Positions 1 to 10,084 of a stretch of 64,000 nucleotides of DNA are shown one piece after another. The DNA lies in NCBI RefSeq assembly GCF_000764305.2, contig NW_025934994.1, positions 1-64,000 of the forward strand, given 5' to 3'. The notes below the pieces were generated by a model. The model saw only the letters and a program-made list of their open reading frames with translations. It was not told where the DNA came from and did not search any database. The stretch comes from Hyalella azteca. Taxonomy: Eukaryota; Arthropoda; Malacostraca; Amphipoda; Hyalellidae. Position 1 is the first letter of the stretch; every line of letters starts with the position of its first letter. The position numbers and the translations under genes were made by a program.

Positions 1-135
1 AAATTGTAAATAGGTAGGTTTTGCAGCTTAGGATTCGTTGTATTCTTGACTTGTACTAATCACTGATTTATCTGTGTTCTAGAATTTTCGAACTGACGAT
101 GGAGCTGGACTCCGAAACGTTTTCTTTAAAGATAC

Positions 136-177
136 TATGAATTTTTGTGGAGTTTTCTTTGCTATTAAGTTTTTAGT
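136..177 (+). repeat. 42-bp exact inverted repeat, left copy
   Basis: This stretch, beginning TATGAATTTTTGTGGAGT, is the exact reverse complement of 9,659-9,700. It lies immediately before the start of segment A, where homology with the right side of the window breaks. The two copies look like the ends of a mobile element, but in linear order they face away from each other, so they would be the ends of two different insertions or of a rearranged one. No coding sequence is linked to them. Confidence 0.75.
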
Positions 178-204
178 AAATCTTGTGCTTATAAATACTT
201 CCAA

Positions 205-1890
205 AAATTTCATGGAACCATTAAAGTAAGTAAAGGCAAATTTCTGATTATTCCTTCTCTCTTCTTGGCCATGTCGGTAATGAGTGTTAGTAATGATAAG
301 AACTGGATCTCCTTATTTTTTGCACTAAATAAGGAGACGCTGAGAGAATTTGTCGCAAATCATACGAAGTTTTTTCTTACTAATTCAAAATTTTGTATGG
401 ACCAGATTTCATTATTTAGGCCTTATACTTTACTGTAATTAGGGTCTTGCGTGCCTACCTGCGACGGCTGCAGAAGTTCAAGAGCGATGGATTTAGGTTT
501 GGTCGCACCGCAGTCATGACTGATGGCCGCTGATGAGTGCCGTGTTGGGTTTCATAGAGCGTGCGTTATGATGACGTCACAGCGCAACCCTTCCTTCGCT
601 CATTTATTTTGGTTAGAAAAGCATTCATAATTCTTTGGATCATAATTCATCCTTATTAATTTTTTTACATTCATATTTTTTTAGTTCATAGTTCCTCCTT
701 ATTAGTTAATTTTGTTTCAATCAAAATTATTTGGTTTATAATTCCTCCTGTTTGGTCAATTATTTACATTCATAATTCTTTAGTTCATAATTTCTCCTTA
801 TTAGTTATATTTTTACATTCATAATTCTTTTGTTTATAATTCCTCCTGATTAGTTATTTTTTACATTCATAATTATTTAGTTCATAATTCCTCTTTTTTA
901 GTTAAATTTTTACATTCATTATTCTTTGGCGCATATTTTTCTCCAGATTAATTATTTTTTTGCCTTCACTTATACATACTGACAATGCTTCGCTGCGATA
1001 CTCATGTACAAGCACCTGCAATACTCAAATAAAATGTAGGATGAATAGAATCGCTCAATTGTGTACAATTAAAGTAGATATCTTGAGCTTAGCTTTATTT
1101 TAGTTTGTAAATAATCATAATATATCTCTTTGAACAATTTTCATTTCTAATGACATAGATCCTCGAGTTTATTAATCAGAAAATAATTTCATAAAAGAAT
1201 TGGGCAAAAGTTCTTCACATCCTTCAGAAAATTTCGTCCACTGAACCTATCCATGCGTGGATAAAAGAGTTACGTACAATTCGCATGAAAAACTCTCTCG
1301 CACAAACTAACAGGCCATAATTTCACTCCAGTTAATAAAGACATTGTTTCCGTCATGAATAGATTTATTTTAGTCAATCCGGGGCTTTGTACCGGGGCGG
1401 AGATGTGTGTTGCGTGTTTGTATTGTTCAGTCGCCGCTCCACTCCATGGATCCTGATCCTCGCTGTAGTGACGCTTTAAATTATCTTGTCTTTTAGCGAT
1501 CGCTGTAATTGTGACACACTGCATAGGCATGCTAAAACTCAATTATCTCGATTGGGGGAAAATGTCTCTCACATAACCTTCATTTGTAGTTAAGGACAAA
1601 TAGTTCCAGATTTCTCTTATAAAAACCTCAATTATTATACATTTTTATGCATAATTTCGGTCTTGGATCAAGACAATATCAGCTGCATTGATATATTGCA
1701 ATTGGGATTATTTTTTGTTGATTGTCATTTTTTACGGCTGCTCCTCTTGCCGCTGCACGATACATGCCGATACCGAGCGAGCAACACCATAGTTGCGCTA
1801 CACCATCCGGGAAATGGTTATATAGCTTTGTTGTAACTTATATAGAGGTATAAGGCTATAATTTTTTGTTAATGTCTTCTTCTATGCAAA
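205..1890 (+). repeat. Outer segment A, left copy (inverted homology to 31,500-32,885)
   Basis: Read as reverse complement, 31,500-32,885 matches this segment with many substitutions and indels. Good anchors are 446-600 with 32,575-32,700 (including TGATGACGTCACAGC-like sequence), 1,380-1,450 with 32,000-32,085, and 1,640-1,850 with 31,540-31,770. The left copy is longer, mainly because of the 49-bp array at 622-960. No reading frame is conserved between the copies, so it behaves as duplicated non-coding DNA. A 90-codon minus-strand open frame at 1,270-1,542 has no recognisable domain. Confidence 0.85.
622..960. repeat. 49-bp AT-rich minisatellite, about 7 copies
   Basis: Units begin with CATTCATAATTCTTT-like sequence near 622, 668, 717, 767, 816, 864 and 913, giving a period of 46-50 bases, and each carries a TTCATAATTCCTCCTTATTAG-like core. 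The homologous place in the right copy of segment A (about 32,500-32,565) has one such unit in reverse orientation. The array therefore expanded on this side, or collapsed on the other, after the segment was duplicated. Confidence 0.85.
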
Positions 1891-1981
1891 TTGTATTTAT
1901 TTATGTTCAGCTCTAATAAACAGGAAATACAATTCCAATTGGAAAAGGGGAGAGCATTGCAAAACCTTGCAGGGAAGAATG

Positions 1982-2122
1982 GTTTACATTTATTATCTAA
2001 TTACGTCATTATTGTTAGTAGGCTTAACGTTAGTCTCGTGTTAGGAGACAAAGTCGACGCTCATTACCTCGCTCGTAATTGTAATTACGTTAACCTTGCC
2101 TCTGTGCTGACCTCATGTTTAG
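1982..2122 (+). repeat. Dispersed repeat R, 5' fragment
   Basis: About 140 bases match 61,605-61,745 in the same orientation, including ACATTTATTATCTAATTACG and AAGTCGACGCTCATTA. At 61.6 kb the match continues into the rest of repeat R; here it stops near 2,122. A 78-codon frame overlaps it (1,891-2,127) but is not kept in the other copy. The family is not one I recognise; a retrotransposon LTR or untranslated region is possible. Confidence 0.75.
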
Positions 2123-3434
2123 TATAGTATCTTCGGCATTTAAAGAATAGGCCTGGATAGGCCTGTCGCCGATTGTTGTACTTTTCTTGACTAGACTGGC
2201 CTTTTGATCAGATCTTTTCAACGGACGGTAGATTTAAAATAGCTTCTTGATATCAGTTGTTCCGTTGGGTACGAGGCATTTTAAGACTAAACATACAGTG
2301 GGGGGGGAAATAAATATTCGTACACTTGAAAAATCGTATGCTAATGTATGTAAGTACACAAACTGAACAGAAGTGATTTATATTATGTATAGAGGCGCAT
2401 TGTATTCAAAAATAGCATCAATAGAAATTAAATCTCAATGAAACAAAAATTAATGCAACATGTTAACTTCTTCGGGTCAAAAAAGTATTCGTACAAAGAC
2501 TACAAGTTCTACTGCACTCGCTACAATTTCGACTACAAGTTCTACTGCACTCGCTACAGTTTCGACTACAAGTTCTACTGCATTCGCTACAAATACTACC
2601 ATTTCTCGCTACAGTTTCCACAAGTCCCAAGCCGGTCGTATGGACCCGAGTATCATGTCTACCACGGGCTGGCCTGGCTTCTCATCCTAGAAGTTATTAG
2701 TTAGGAGACAAGGGCGAGATGTTTAGTCGACTTGCCTGCCATTTGGCGATACCCGCAACTATTCAAGTGAGCTTAGTGAAGATCAAGCCAGCGTTGTCGT
2801 TAGTTAAGAAATTGACGCATTAGACTTGTAGGGTTCTGCTGTTGTAGGGTTATTCTATAACCCTATTCCTTATCTCTGCTGTTGTAGGGTTATTTCAAGT
2901 TTAGAACGTAGCATGTCGATGGAAGGGGTAAAGAAATATTGAATATAAATAATGTGGTAAAAGAATAAATAAATTTAAAAATAAAACAAGACAGACCATC
3001 TTCGAGCCCCACGACGGAAATGCAAAATAAAGAAGCGCCTCCTAAGCTTATAAGGTGGAAAGTTGAGATCGGTTGCCGCGGCTGAATTACCTATGAGGCT
3101 TTAAAGAGATTTATTCAAGATCTTCGGACAACATAGTTTCTGCAACTTCACAAAAAAATTTTCAGCAATGAATCTTTTTGCAAACATTTTGATAAAGGAT
3201 ACCCAGCAGACTATATCAGATCGAATTATGAACGATGATTAATTAGGAACTTGAAGATAACTTGCCGAAACATTTCTCTCCCACGGAGTGGAATGACGGT
3301 AAAAAGAAAACGGGCGTCTGAAAGTCTGAACAAAATTGTTTCGTGATGAGTTTGTGTGACATGGCGATTACATAGAATTTTCACTAGAACACTTCCATTT
3401 ACCGGATGACGGCTTGACGCTTGACGATGCAGGC
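2123..3434. other. Unassigned sequence with a small 33-bp repeat
   Basis: At 2,498-2,593 a 33-bp unit starting GACTACAAGTTCTACTGC occurs about three times. Because 33 is a multiple of three, it keeps two overlapping short frames open without suggesting a gene. At 2,837 and 2,877 the 18-mer CTGCTGTTGTAGGGTTAT is repeated. A phrase at about 2,150-2,175 (GGCCTGTCGCCGATT) recurs at 13,798 next to a SINE and may be a SINE scrap. Nothing else is recognised. Confidence 0.6.
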
Positions 3435-3600
3435 TTTTTAGCGCATTTTCTCATTCATGGAAAAAAATGCACTATTGTGCTCGCCATGTCCGTCTGTCTG
3501 TCTGTCTGTCCGTCCGTCTGTCCGTGACCTCAAGTTTTCGTCGACGGGAAAATGCGCTCTCTGTCACTCTCTGCAGTGAGTACGGAGTAACATTTTTTAT
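3435..3600 (+). repeat. CTGT-hairpin dispersed repeat, copy 1
   Basis: A block of about 160 bases begins TTTTTAGCGCATTTTCTCAT, runs through a CTGT/CCGT simple repeat, and ends with GAAAATGCGCTCTCTGTCAC and a degenerate form of the palindrome ACTCACTGCAGTGAGT. AGCGCATTTTC near the start can pair with GAAAATGCGCT near 3,548, enclosing the simple repeat. Related copies lie at 43,331, 52,015 (minus, truncated) and 58,993. There is no coding capacity. A MITE- or SINE-like family is possible, but no target duplication is visible. Confidence 0.88.
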
Positions 3601-4654
3601 TGTATCTACTTCCAACGAGACGATCGAGTGAAACCATCGTAAAGCCATCCATCTTGCTTTCATGTTTATGATATATTCTTCGCTTATTCGCTGTCATTGT
3701 GACCGCATAAGTGGAATAAAGACATATACAACAACAGTGAATATTGGTCCTGCTCAATTCTATGTATTTTAGAGAATTTTCTGAACTTAATAATAAAAAT
3801 AATAATAGTTGACATGTAAAAATAATCAAGACAAAAAATTAAGAAAGATATTGGCTAAATACCAAAATTAAGTCAGAAACTCTCACTAATGCATTATATA
3901 ATAATAAATAATTATTATTATATAAAGAAATAATATAATATTCAATATTTGCATAAATATTGAAACTCAATTAGCGATTAAGTCGCTTAATTCAGACTAA
4001 TTCGGAGTTTAAACCATTGTTCCCATTTTTACGGCTCCTGCATCCTTTTGTTTCGTGCTAACTGTACGAACTATTATTGCTTGGATTATTCTATTAGCTG
4101 TGGCATAACTTCTGTTGTCCAACTGCCTTATAAATTTCCAGCCTCGGTAGGTCGATGCTATTACCTAATTGTTCAAGTTTGCATTTCGTTTCTGTTTGAT
4201 GTGATTTTTGTGTGGCATTGGAATTTTATTATAAAATATTGGGCTTTTCCTGGGATATTAATCACAGAATAATAATTCAACTAATACTTACTTTGAATTC
4301 AACATCACGACTCGTCTCAACTACTATTTTTTAGCGCTTTGTTTGAACACTTCGAACATATAAAAAACATTTCGATTTTCTAGGACAATATATTGAAGGA
4401 GCTCAAGGCCAAGGTTCAACATTCGTCCTGTACGTGGCGAAGGCTCTAAGTGATTCTGTCTCCCAAGGAAAAGAATTTATTAAGTGTTATTTCTGCCCAA
4501 TAATCCGGCACATGTGTACGACATTAGCAGTCCTGATCAACTCATAATTGCGGAGAAGCTACTTGCGATCTGCGAAGTTCGAGCACGAAAGTGATTAGCG
4601 AAGTTGGGGCGAAGCTTCGATGTTCCTCCTGAGGAACACGGCGCTGTGGAGCGT
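3601..4654. other. Unassigned AT-rich sequence
   Basis: Contains ATT/AAT-rich low-complexity DNA at about 3,785-3,965 and short open frames with no recognisable product. No repeat shared with other parts of the window was noticed. Confidence 0.5.
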
Positions 4655-5197
4655 GTGCATCAGAGAGCTACGCATGACTGCATTAGTGAGATATGAATGG
4701 CTGAATTAGTGAACTACGAACGGCTGCATCAGTGAGCTACGAGTGGTTGCATTAGTGAGCTGCGAGTGGTTGCATTAGTGAGCTGCGAGTGGTTGCATTA
4801 GTGAGCTACGAGTGGTTGCATTAGTGAGCTACGAGTGGTTGCATTAGTGATCTACGAACGACTGCATCAGTGAGCTACGAACGACTGCATTGGAGAGCTA
4901 CGAACGACTGCATTGGAGAGCTACGAACGACTGCATTGGAGAGCTACGAACGACTGCATTGGAGAGCTATGAACGGTTGCATTAGTTATCTACGAACGAC
5001 TGCATCAGTGAGCTACGAATGGCTGCATTAGTGAGCCACGAACGACTGCATCAGTGAGCTACGAACGGCTGCATTAGTGATATACGAACGGCTGCATTAG
5101 TGAACTACGAACGACAGCATTAGTGAGCTACGAACATTTGCATTAGTGAGCTACGAACATCTGCATTAGTGACCTACGAACAGCTGCATTAGTGAGA
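4655..5197. repeat. 23-bp minisatellite, about 23 copies
   Basis: Units of the type GTGAGCTACGAACGACTGCAT recur with a 23-base period. Variants are clustered rather than mixed: neighbouring units near 4,739-4,850 share GAGTGGTTGCATTAG, and neighbours near 4,880-4,975 share CATTGGAGAGCTACGAACG. This block structure suggests local unequal exchange or replication slippage. The array ends about 185 bases before the hAT-like element. Confidence 0.95.
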
Positions 5198-5382
5198 ACG
5201 ACTCCGTAAATTATTTCATGAACGGCTCCATGAATCGCGCTACTAAAATTACACATCTTTAGAATTTTCGGCATGCGTTGGGTGGCGGTCGTGGCCTCCG
5301 ATGCATTGATTTCGAATATTGCCGCGCCCGGTCTAATTATCACTGGTATTGCCGTCTAATGAAGTGACAAATGGCGTAACAT

Positions 5383-6215
5383 CAGAGGTGGGCAGTAGCG
5401 CGCTACATGTAGCGGCGCTACTAGCGGCCGCTACATTTTCAGTAGCGGTAGCGGCGCTACATTTAAGGCAATGTAGCGGTAGCGGTAGCGCTCGCTACAT
5501 ATTTAAGTAGCGATACGAGGTTTTGTCGCTACAGCGCTACCGCTACATTTATAGATATAGCCTTTAGATTTTACTTAATAGTATTAAATATTATTTAAAA
5601 ACCAGCATGATAAATACATTATATAACTTACAGAATAAAACTGTACGAAAGATTTCGGTGTAATGTTGTTAACCTCAGCCTGTTACTATAGTGTCAACAT
5701 GTTAGTTGTTACTTGTTAAGTTGTTACCAGTTACCACTTACAGGTATTTTTTCATGTTTCAGTTTGCTTACAGTTATTTTTACACAGTTATTTTTATCTT
5801 TCACCTTCCCTACATGGATGTTACTTTAATATAGCAATCTAAAAAATAATCCACATATGTATACAAATAAAAGACTGATTTTTTTATATGTATATGTGGA
5901 TAATTTTTGAGATTGGTAGATTAAAGTAGACATCCATGTAGGGAAAGTAAAACATAAAAATAACTGTAACTTTTATTTACTGTATCTAACCCGTACTAGT
6001 TCGGTTAGGTTAATTGCAATAAAGTTGCATTGATATGTTTTAAAAATGTTTTATTATAATTAAATGTTTCTGAGTAAATCCCAATAGCAAAACAATAAAT
6101 ATTTAGAGATTTCCAATAATTTTGGCCATTGTAGCGGCTAATGTAGCGGCGCTACATTTTACTGTAGCGGCAGCGGTAGCGACGCTACATTTCAAAGTAG
6201 CGCTGCCCAGCTCTG
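5383..6215. mobile_element. Non-autonomous hAT-like transposon (833 bp)
   Basis: The element starts CAGAGGTGGGCAGTAGCG and ends CGCTGCCCAGCTCTG, which are imperfect terminal inverted repeats of the CAGNG...CNCTG hAT type. It is flanked by a perfect 8-bp duplication CGTAACAT at 5,375-5,382 and 6,216-6,223, as expected for hAT insertion. Both ends carry many short GTAGCGGCGCTAC-type subterminal repeats, plausible transposase-binding sites. The AT-rich interior has no transposase frame, so movement would depend on a transposase elsewhere. The insertion split the first unit of a 22-bp minisatellite. The class is firm from ends plus duplication length; the subfamily is not known to me. Confidence 0.93.
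5776..5972. repeat. Internal long hairpin of the hAT-like element
   Basis: About 95 bases (including CCCTACATGGATGTTACTTT) pair with the following reverse complement (including TAGACATCCATGTAGGG) across a short AT-rich loop, with roughly one mismatch in ten. The terminal repeats already pair separately, so the element is a nested inverted repeat. This may be a second foldback element inserted inside, or an internal duplication. Confidence 0.85.
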
Positions 6216-6220
6216 CGTAA

Positions 6221-6365
6221 CATCCATGGGCAGGTGGTGCAACATCCATGGGCAGGTGGTGCAACATCCATGGGCAGGTGGTGCAACATCCACGGGCAGG
6301 TAGTGCAACATCCATGGGCAGGTGGTGCAACATCTATGGGCAGGTGGAGCAACATCCATGGGCAG
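6221..6365. repeat. 22-bp minisatellite, about 6.6 copies
   Basis: The unit CATCCATGGGCAGGTGGTGC plus AA repeats with a few substitutions. It starts directly after the right target duplication of the hAT-like element. With the element removed, the sequence left of it completes the first unit, so the transposon landed in the edge unit. Overlapping open frames on both strands here are products of the repeat and not genes. Confidence 0.95.
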
Positions 6366-7164
6366 AAGACGGACTCGCTAATTCTTACGATTATTGCTTA
6401 TTTTAAAGCTCGGGGTTTTAGGAAATTACAACTGGCGAAATTGTGCCGACCAGTGAGCCCTTGTTACCAAAACCTAAACTGTGATGAACCATAACATCCA
6501 GTACTACAAAGTACTGCAAATAGATTTTAAATGAATTAAATTTCAAAACCATATTTTAGAAATAGTATATAACATATTGGGTACCGATTCATTTTGCTAT
6601 GAGATCGGCGATAGGCAATATACAATAAAGGGTGAAATAGTCATTTCCAACTCCACCATTTTCGGAACAATTATTCTATGTTTAAAGGCAGCAAATATAC
6701 CTTGTGCCTTCGCATTGTGATGGAAATGTGTGTGGTGCGGTCGTTTGTACATATATTATCGATGATAAACATGAACAAATGTTACGTGTGTGGCTTTGGA
6801 ATGCAATTGTCCATATTAAGAGCTTTACATTTATTTTAAATCGGAGTAAATGAAGCCATAATGAAGATATTTCAGCATCCAAACTAATAAAACTAAAATA
6901 ATTTTAACTTTGTCGTCGAGCATATTTACCTCGTTAAGTTTAACGAAGGCGTCAATGCAGCTCAATGGCTGGTTACGTCCTCCAGTTGCTGCTATGACGA
7001 TCAATTTCTTGAACGAAGAGCAGTTCTGCTGTTCGTGGAAGAGGATAACGACAACAGTTAAGGACAACAACGTGGAAGAGGACAACAGTTGCTGCTATGA
7101 CGATTAATTTCTTGAACGAAGAGCAGTTCTCCTGTTCGTGGAAGAGGATAACGAAAATATTTAC
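6366..7164. other. Unassigned sequence with a 103-bp tandem duplication
   Basis: At 6,985-7,087 and again at 7,088-7,158 the same text appears (GCTGCTATGACGATCAATTT, then GAACGAAGAGCAGTTCT), a head-to-tail duplication of period 103 with a truncated second copy. Short frames in this stretch (65-84 codons) show no recognisable domain. Nothing else was identified. Confidence 0.6.
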
Positions 7165-8460
7165 ACAGTCAACATTAATCGCGATGATGCTCTCCCTGCT
7201 GGAGCTCAGTTTACAAAATATTGTCCTGCGTGACCCGGTTCGGAGAAAGTAATCTATGCTGCGCAGGATCGTAAACTTTCAAGGTCGTATCATAACACGT
7301 AATGGAGATTGCTAACTAATTTACGTTATTTTAAAATTGACGCTAAAATTGACGAACTTTACAAAAATTCGAGAATTACTTTATTCGTGCGTGTGTAAAT
7401 CAACGTAATGCGGTACCGAGAAACAATTGTGGTCCCGTCATAGTTTCCAAAAAAATCACTGTTAAAACAAAAATGGGGTCATAAATTTTGGTCTTCCATG
7501 CATATCCTTCTAAATGACATGAAATTAATTCAGACAACACTGCAAATATTGCAAAGCCGCTCCATTGCAGCCTAGGATATTCCTTCATGGTTTTTATACT
7601 AAAGGTTTCAATTCTTCCATTATTTTGTACAATTATACATCGCATCTTAATTTCGAAGAGGTGGCATTCGTGGAGTTTCGTTAAGTTATGTGTCTTTTCT
7701 ACGATAGAGAATTTTAAACAATTCTGGAACATGGAGAACATAGCATTAATCTACAAAACCCTTCTTGTTCATACATCGGCTTATCAACACATGGGTCAAC
7801 ACATGGGTCAACACATGGGTCAACATATGGGTCAACACATGGGTCAACACATGAGCCAACATATGAGTCAACACATGGGTCAACACATGGGTCAACACAT
7901 GGGTCAACACATGGGTCAAACATGGGTCAACACATGGGTGAAGACATGGGTCAACACATGGGTCAACACATGGGTCAAGACATGGGTCAACATATGGGTC
8001 AACACATGGGTCAACACATGGGTCAACACATGGGTATCTAAGACCTTTAAAGCAAGCGTCCGGGTCCGGAACAGGACGTAAATTTCCCGGCACGGAAAGT
8101 TCAGTAAAATGAAGCGTTTGTTGACTCCGGCCTTCCATTCTTGCACGGCAAGGCTCTGCGGCTTGGTTTTTACGTCAAAGAATTTTCCATTAAAAATTTA
8201 AGATTTTCCGACCGGTCCGAAAGGATTCTGCAAATCCTATTCAAGAAAAAAAAATGAAATTTCTAACTTCGTCAAAAGTTTTCACCAGCCTAAGAAGCTG
8301 AAAAATTTCCTCGTATCTCAGAGGGAGTGGTGAATAATGATTGAAAATTTTGAACAAGGTGGTGATTGGTAAAGTTTGCACCAACCAAGTTTAAGGTTTT
8401 TACTGTCAGTGGAAGCGTTGCTACTTCGTGCATATCCCGGGAAATCTTCTAACGAAAAGT
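7165..8460 (+). repeat. Outer segment B, left copy (inverted homology to 33,060-34,100)
   Basis: The reverse complement of 33,060-34,100 aligns here. Anchors are 8,041-8,230 with 33,270-33,470 (strong, including GGACGTAAATTTCCCGGCAC), 7,171-7,260 with 33,985-34,060, 7,700-7,785 with 33,490-33,580, and 8,300-8,400 with 33,100-33,200. The left copy is lengthened by a 12-bp array. A 164-codon frame at 7,587-8,081 is mostly the repeat read as protein. Confidence 0.9.
7785..8035. repeat. 12-bp minisatellite, about 21 copies
   Basis: The unit CAACACATGGGT is repeated with few variants (CAACATATGGGT, CAAGACATGGGT, a phase shift near 7,918). Because the period is divisible by three, several frames stay open on both strands. 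The right copy of segment B has about one diverged unit at the same point (reverse complement of about 33,475-33,490), so expansion is confined to this copy. Confidence 0.97.
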
Positions 8461-9039
8461 ATGCGCTTGGGGTTTGAGTTAGCAATAAGTCAGTTTATTA
8501 TCGCACCCAACTTATTTTTTTATTGACCAATCAACTCAAATTGACTGGTGAAACGTGAATGGACCGGAAGAATGGTTAAGGGCAGGGGACAATCAATTTT
8601 CATAATTCCGTGATAACCCCGCGGACAATTGCCCTGTGCAGTTTCGTTCAGCGCTGCAATATAAATTATGAGATATCCGTTAAACCATAAATATATGCAA
8701 AATACTAACAGTAGTAGAACTGGTAAATACATAAATATATATACAGCTACATTATCTTAAATATTTAAATTGCTTTTACCAGATTGAAAGAACCTTTCTA
8801 TTAGGGATACAAATATTGATTTACCTCAATTATCTTATGTCACTTATCAATTTCACTTATTTGTTATAATTCAATTATCAATTATCTATATCTATTATCA
8901 CCAATGAGCAAAATGCACGGCAGCATGCATGCAGCTGTATAATATACTCTGAAACCACTTATTCCCTAATAAGACCAATATATCACGTTTAGTGCAACAC
9001 TTTGTTTATATTTGGACCCGGACCTACGTTTCGTATGAA
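8461..9039. other. Unassigned sequence, left-specific
   Basis: On the right side segment B is followed almost directly by segment C, so 8,461-9,489, which includes the next repeat, looks like an insertion on the left. This part has no recognisable motif. Confidence 0.5.
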
Positions 9040-9480
9040 GCTGAAGCAGGGGCATAGGAGTGTGCTGGGACCAAGGCTCGGGAGGTCATGCCTGGAGATG
9101 AGAATATAGCTCCTCATAATGGCAGGTCCCAAGAGAGGAAAACGTATTCCAAATCCCGTCATGACCGTACGAGGTAGGGAACGAGAATTAACTGCTGCTG
9201 AAGAGCTGTAGACTGCGTGAAACATTGCTGATGATTAGCTGCGGGACATTCACTTCAGTTTTTCTTCAGAGGAAAACCCGAGAAGGAAAGCCCGCAACGA
9301 TACAAAGTCACTAGGAATTGTGCCAGACTATTCAAATGAATCTGAATTTAAAGGTGTTGCGGTTTTATCTTTGAAAAAAAACGGTTTTAAGGGTAATATT
9401 AAAGAATGACGATAGTTTAAAACTAAATTTTAGAGTTACATTAAAACTATGCTTTTTTCGACATCTTCATGTCAAATGTG
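9040..9480 (+). repeat. Dispersed repeat S, copy 1
   Basis: Matches 14,545-14,995 in the same orientation at moderate identity. Shared phrases are GGCTCGGGAGGTCATGCC, AAACCCGAGAA...AAGCCCGC, CACAAAGTCGCTAG-like, GTGCCAGACTATTC and TTAAAACTATGCTTTTTTCG. No conserved reading frame is seen in either copy. Both copies sit in left-side stretches with no right-side partner, consistent with mobile DNA. Type unknown. Confidence 0.75.
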
Positions 9481-9489
9481 CTATCTTCA

Positions 9490-9632
9490 GTTGAGAATAA
9501 CTATTCTTAATCATGATCGTTAATTTCTAAATTGATTATTAAACTACTAATTATTAAACTTCATAAAACTATAAACATTAATTTAAACTACACGGTTCGT
9601 TTACAAGTTTACAATAAATCTTGTGCTAATAT
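9490..9632 (+). repeat. Outer segment C, left copy (inverted homology to about 32,905-33,020)
   Basis: ATTCTTAATCATGATCGTTA and following bases match the reverse complement of about 32,955-33,020 at roughly three bases in four. The end (AAATCTTGTGCT at 9,616) also resembles 178-189 at the start of segment A. On the right, C and A are contiguous; here they are separated, so a rearrangement breakpoint lies just after this segment. Confidence 0.65.
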
Positions 9633-9658
9633 CACTCGTTTGCTTGAATCGCAAATTC

Positions 9659-9700
9659 ACTAAAAACTTAATAGCAAAGAAAACTCCACAAAAATTCATA
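9659..9700 (-). repeat. 42-bp exact inverted repeat, right copy
   Basis: Exact reverse complement of 136-177. It lies just after segment C, at the position where continuity with segment A is lost. See the left copy for interpretation as a possible transposon end. Confidence 0.75.
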
Positions 9701-10084
9701 ATAACACTAATGATTTACAGAGGTGCGGCATATGAACGAACTAACAAGTTAAATGCGGAGGAAGTTGAAGTGCGATGAGAGCAAAATGCGAGGAGAGAGC
9801 TAGAGCATTGAGATCCGAGAATAACGCACGATCCTACAACAGAAAACAAAGTAAATATCTACGCATGACAAGTCATATATACACAATATTCCATCAAGTA
9901 TTCCAAGCTAGATTTCACCACTATAGCACACAACTCACCCTGGCGTCTGAGTCAAAATCCTATAAGAGAGGAACCAGCACGCAAGTCGGGATCGGCATAG
10001 TATCTGACGGCTATAATCAATTCAACACCCATGTCAGAGTCGGTCCTACTTAAACTTCGTAGTCTGACATACAGTAGTGGGAAA

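Noticed and set aside
7587..8081. 164-codon plus-strand open frame
   Set aside because: More than half of it is the 12-bp minisatellite read as protein; a period divisible by three keeps frames open on both strands.
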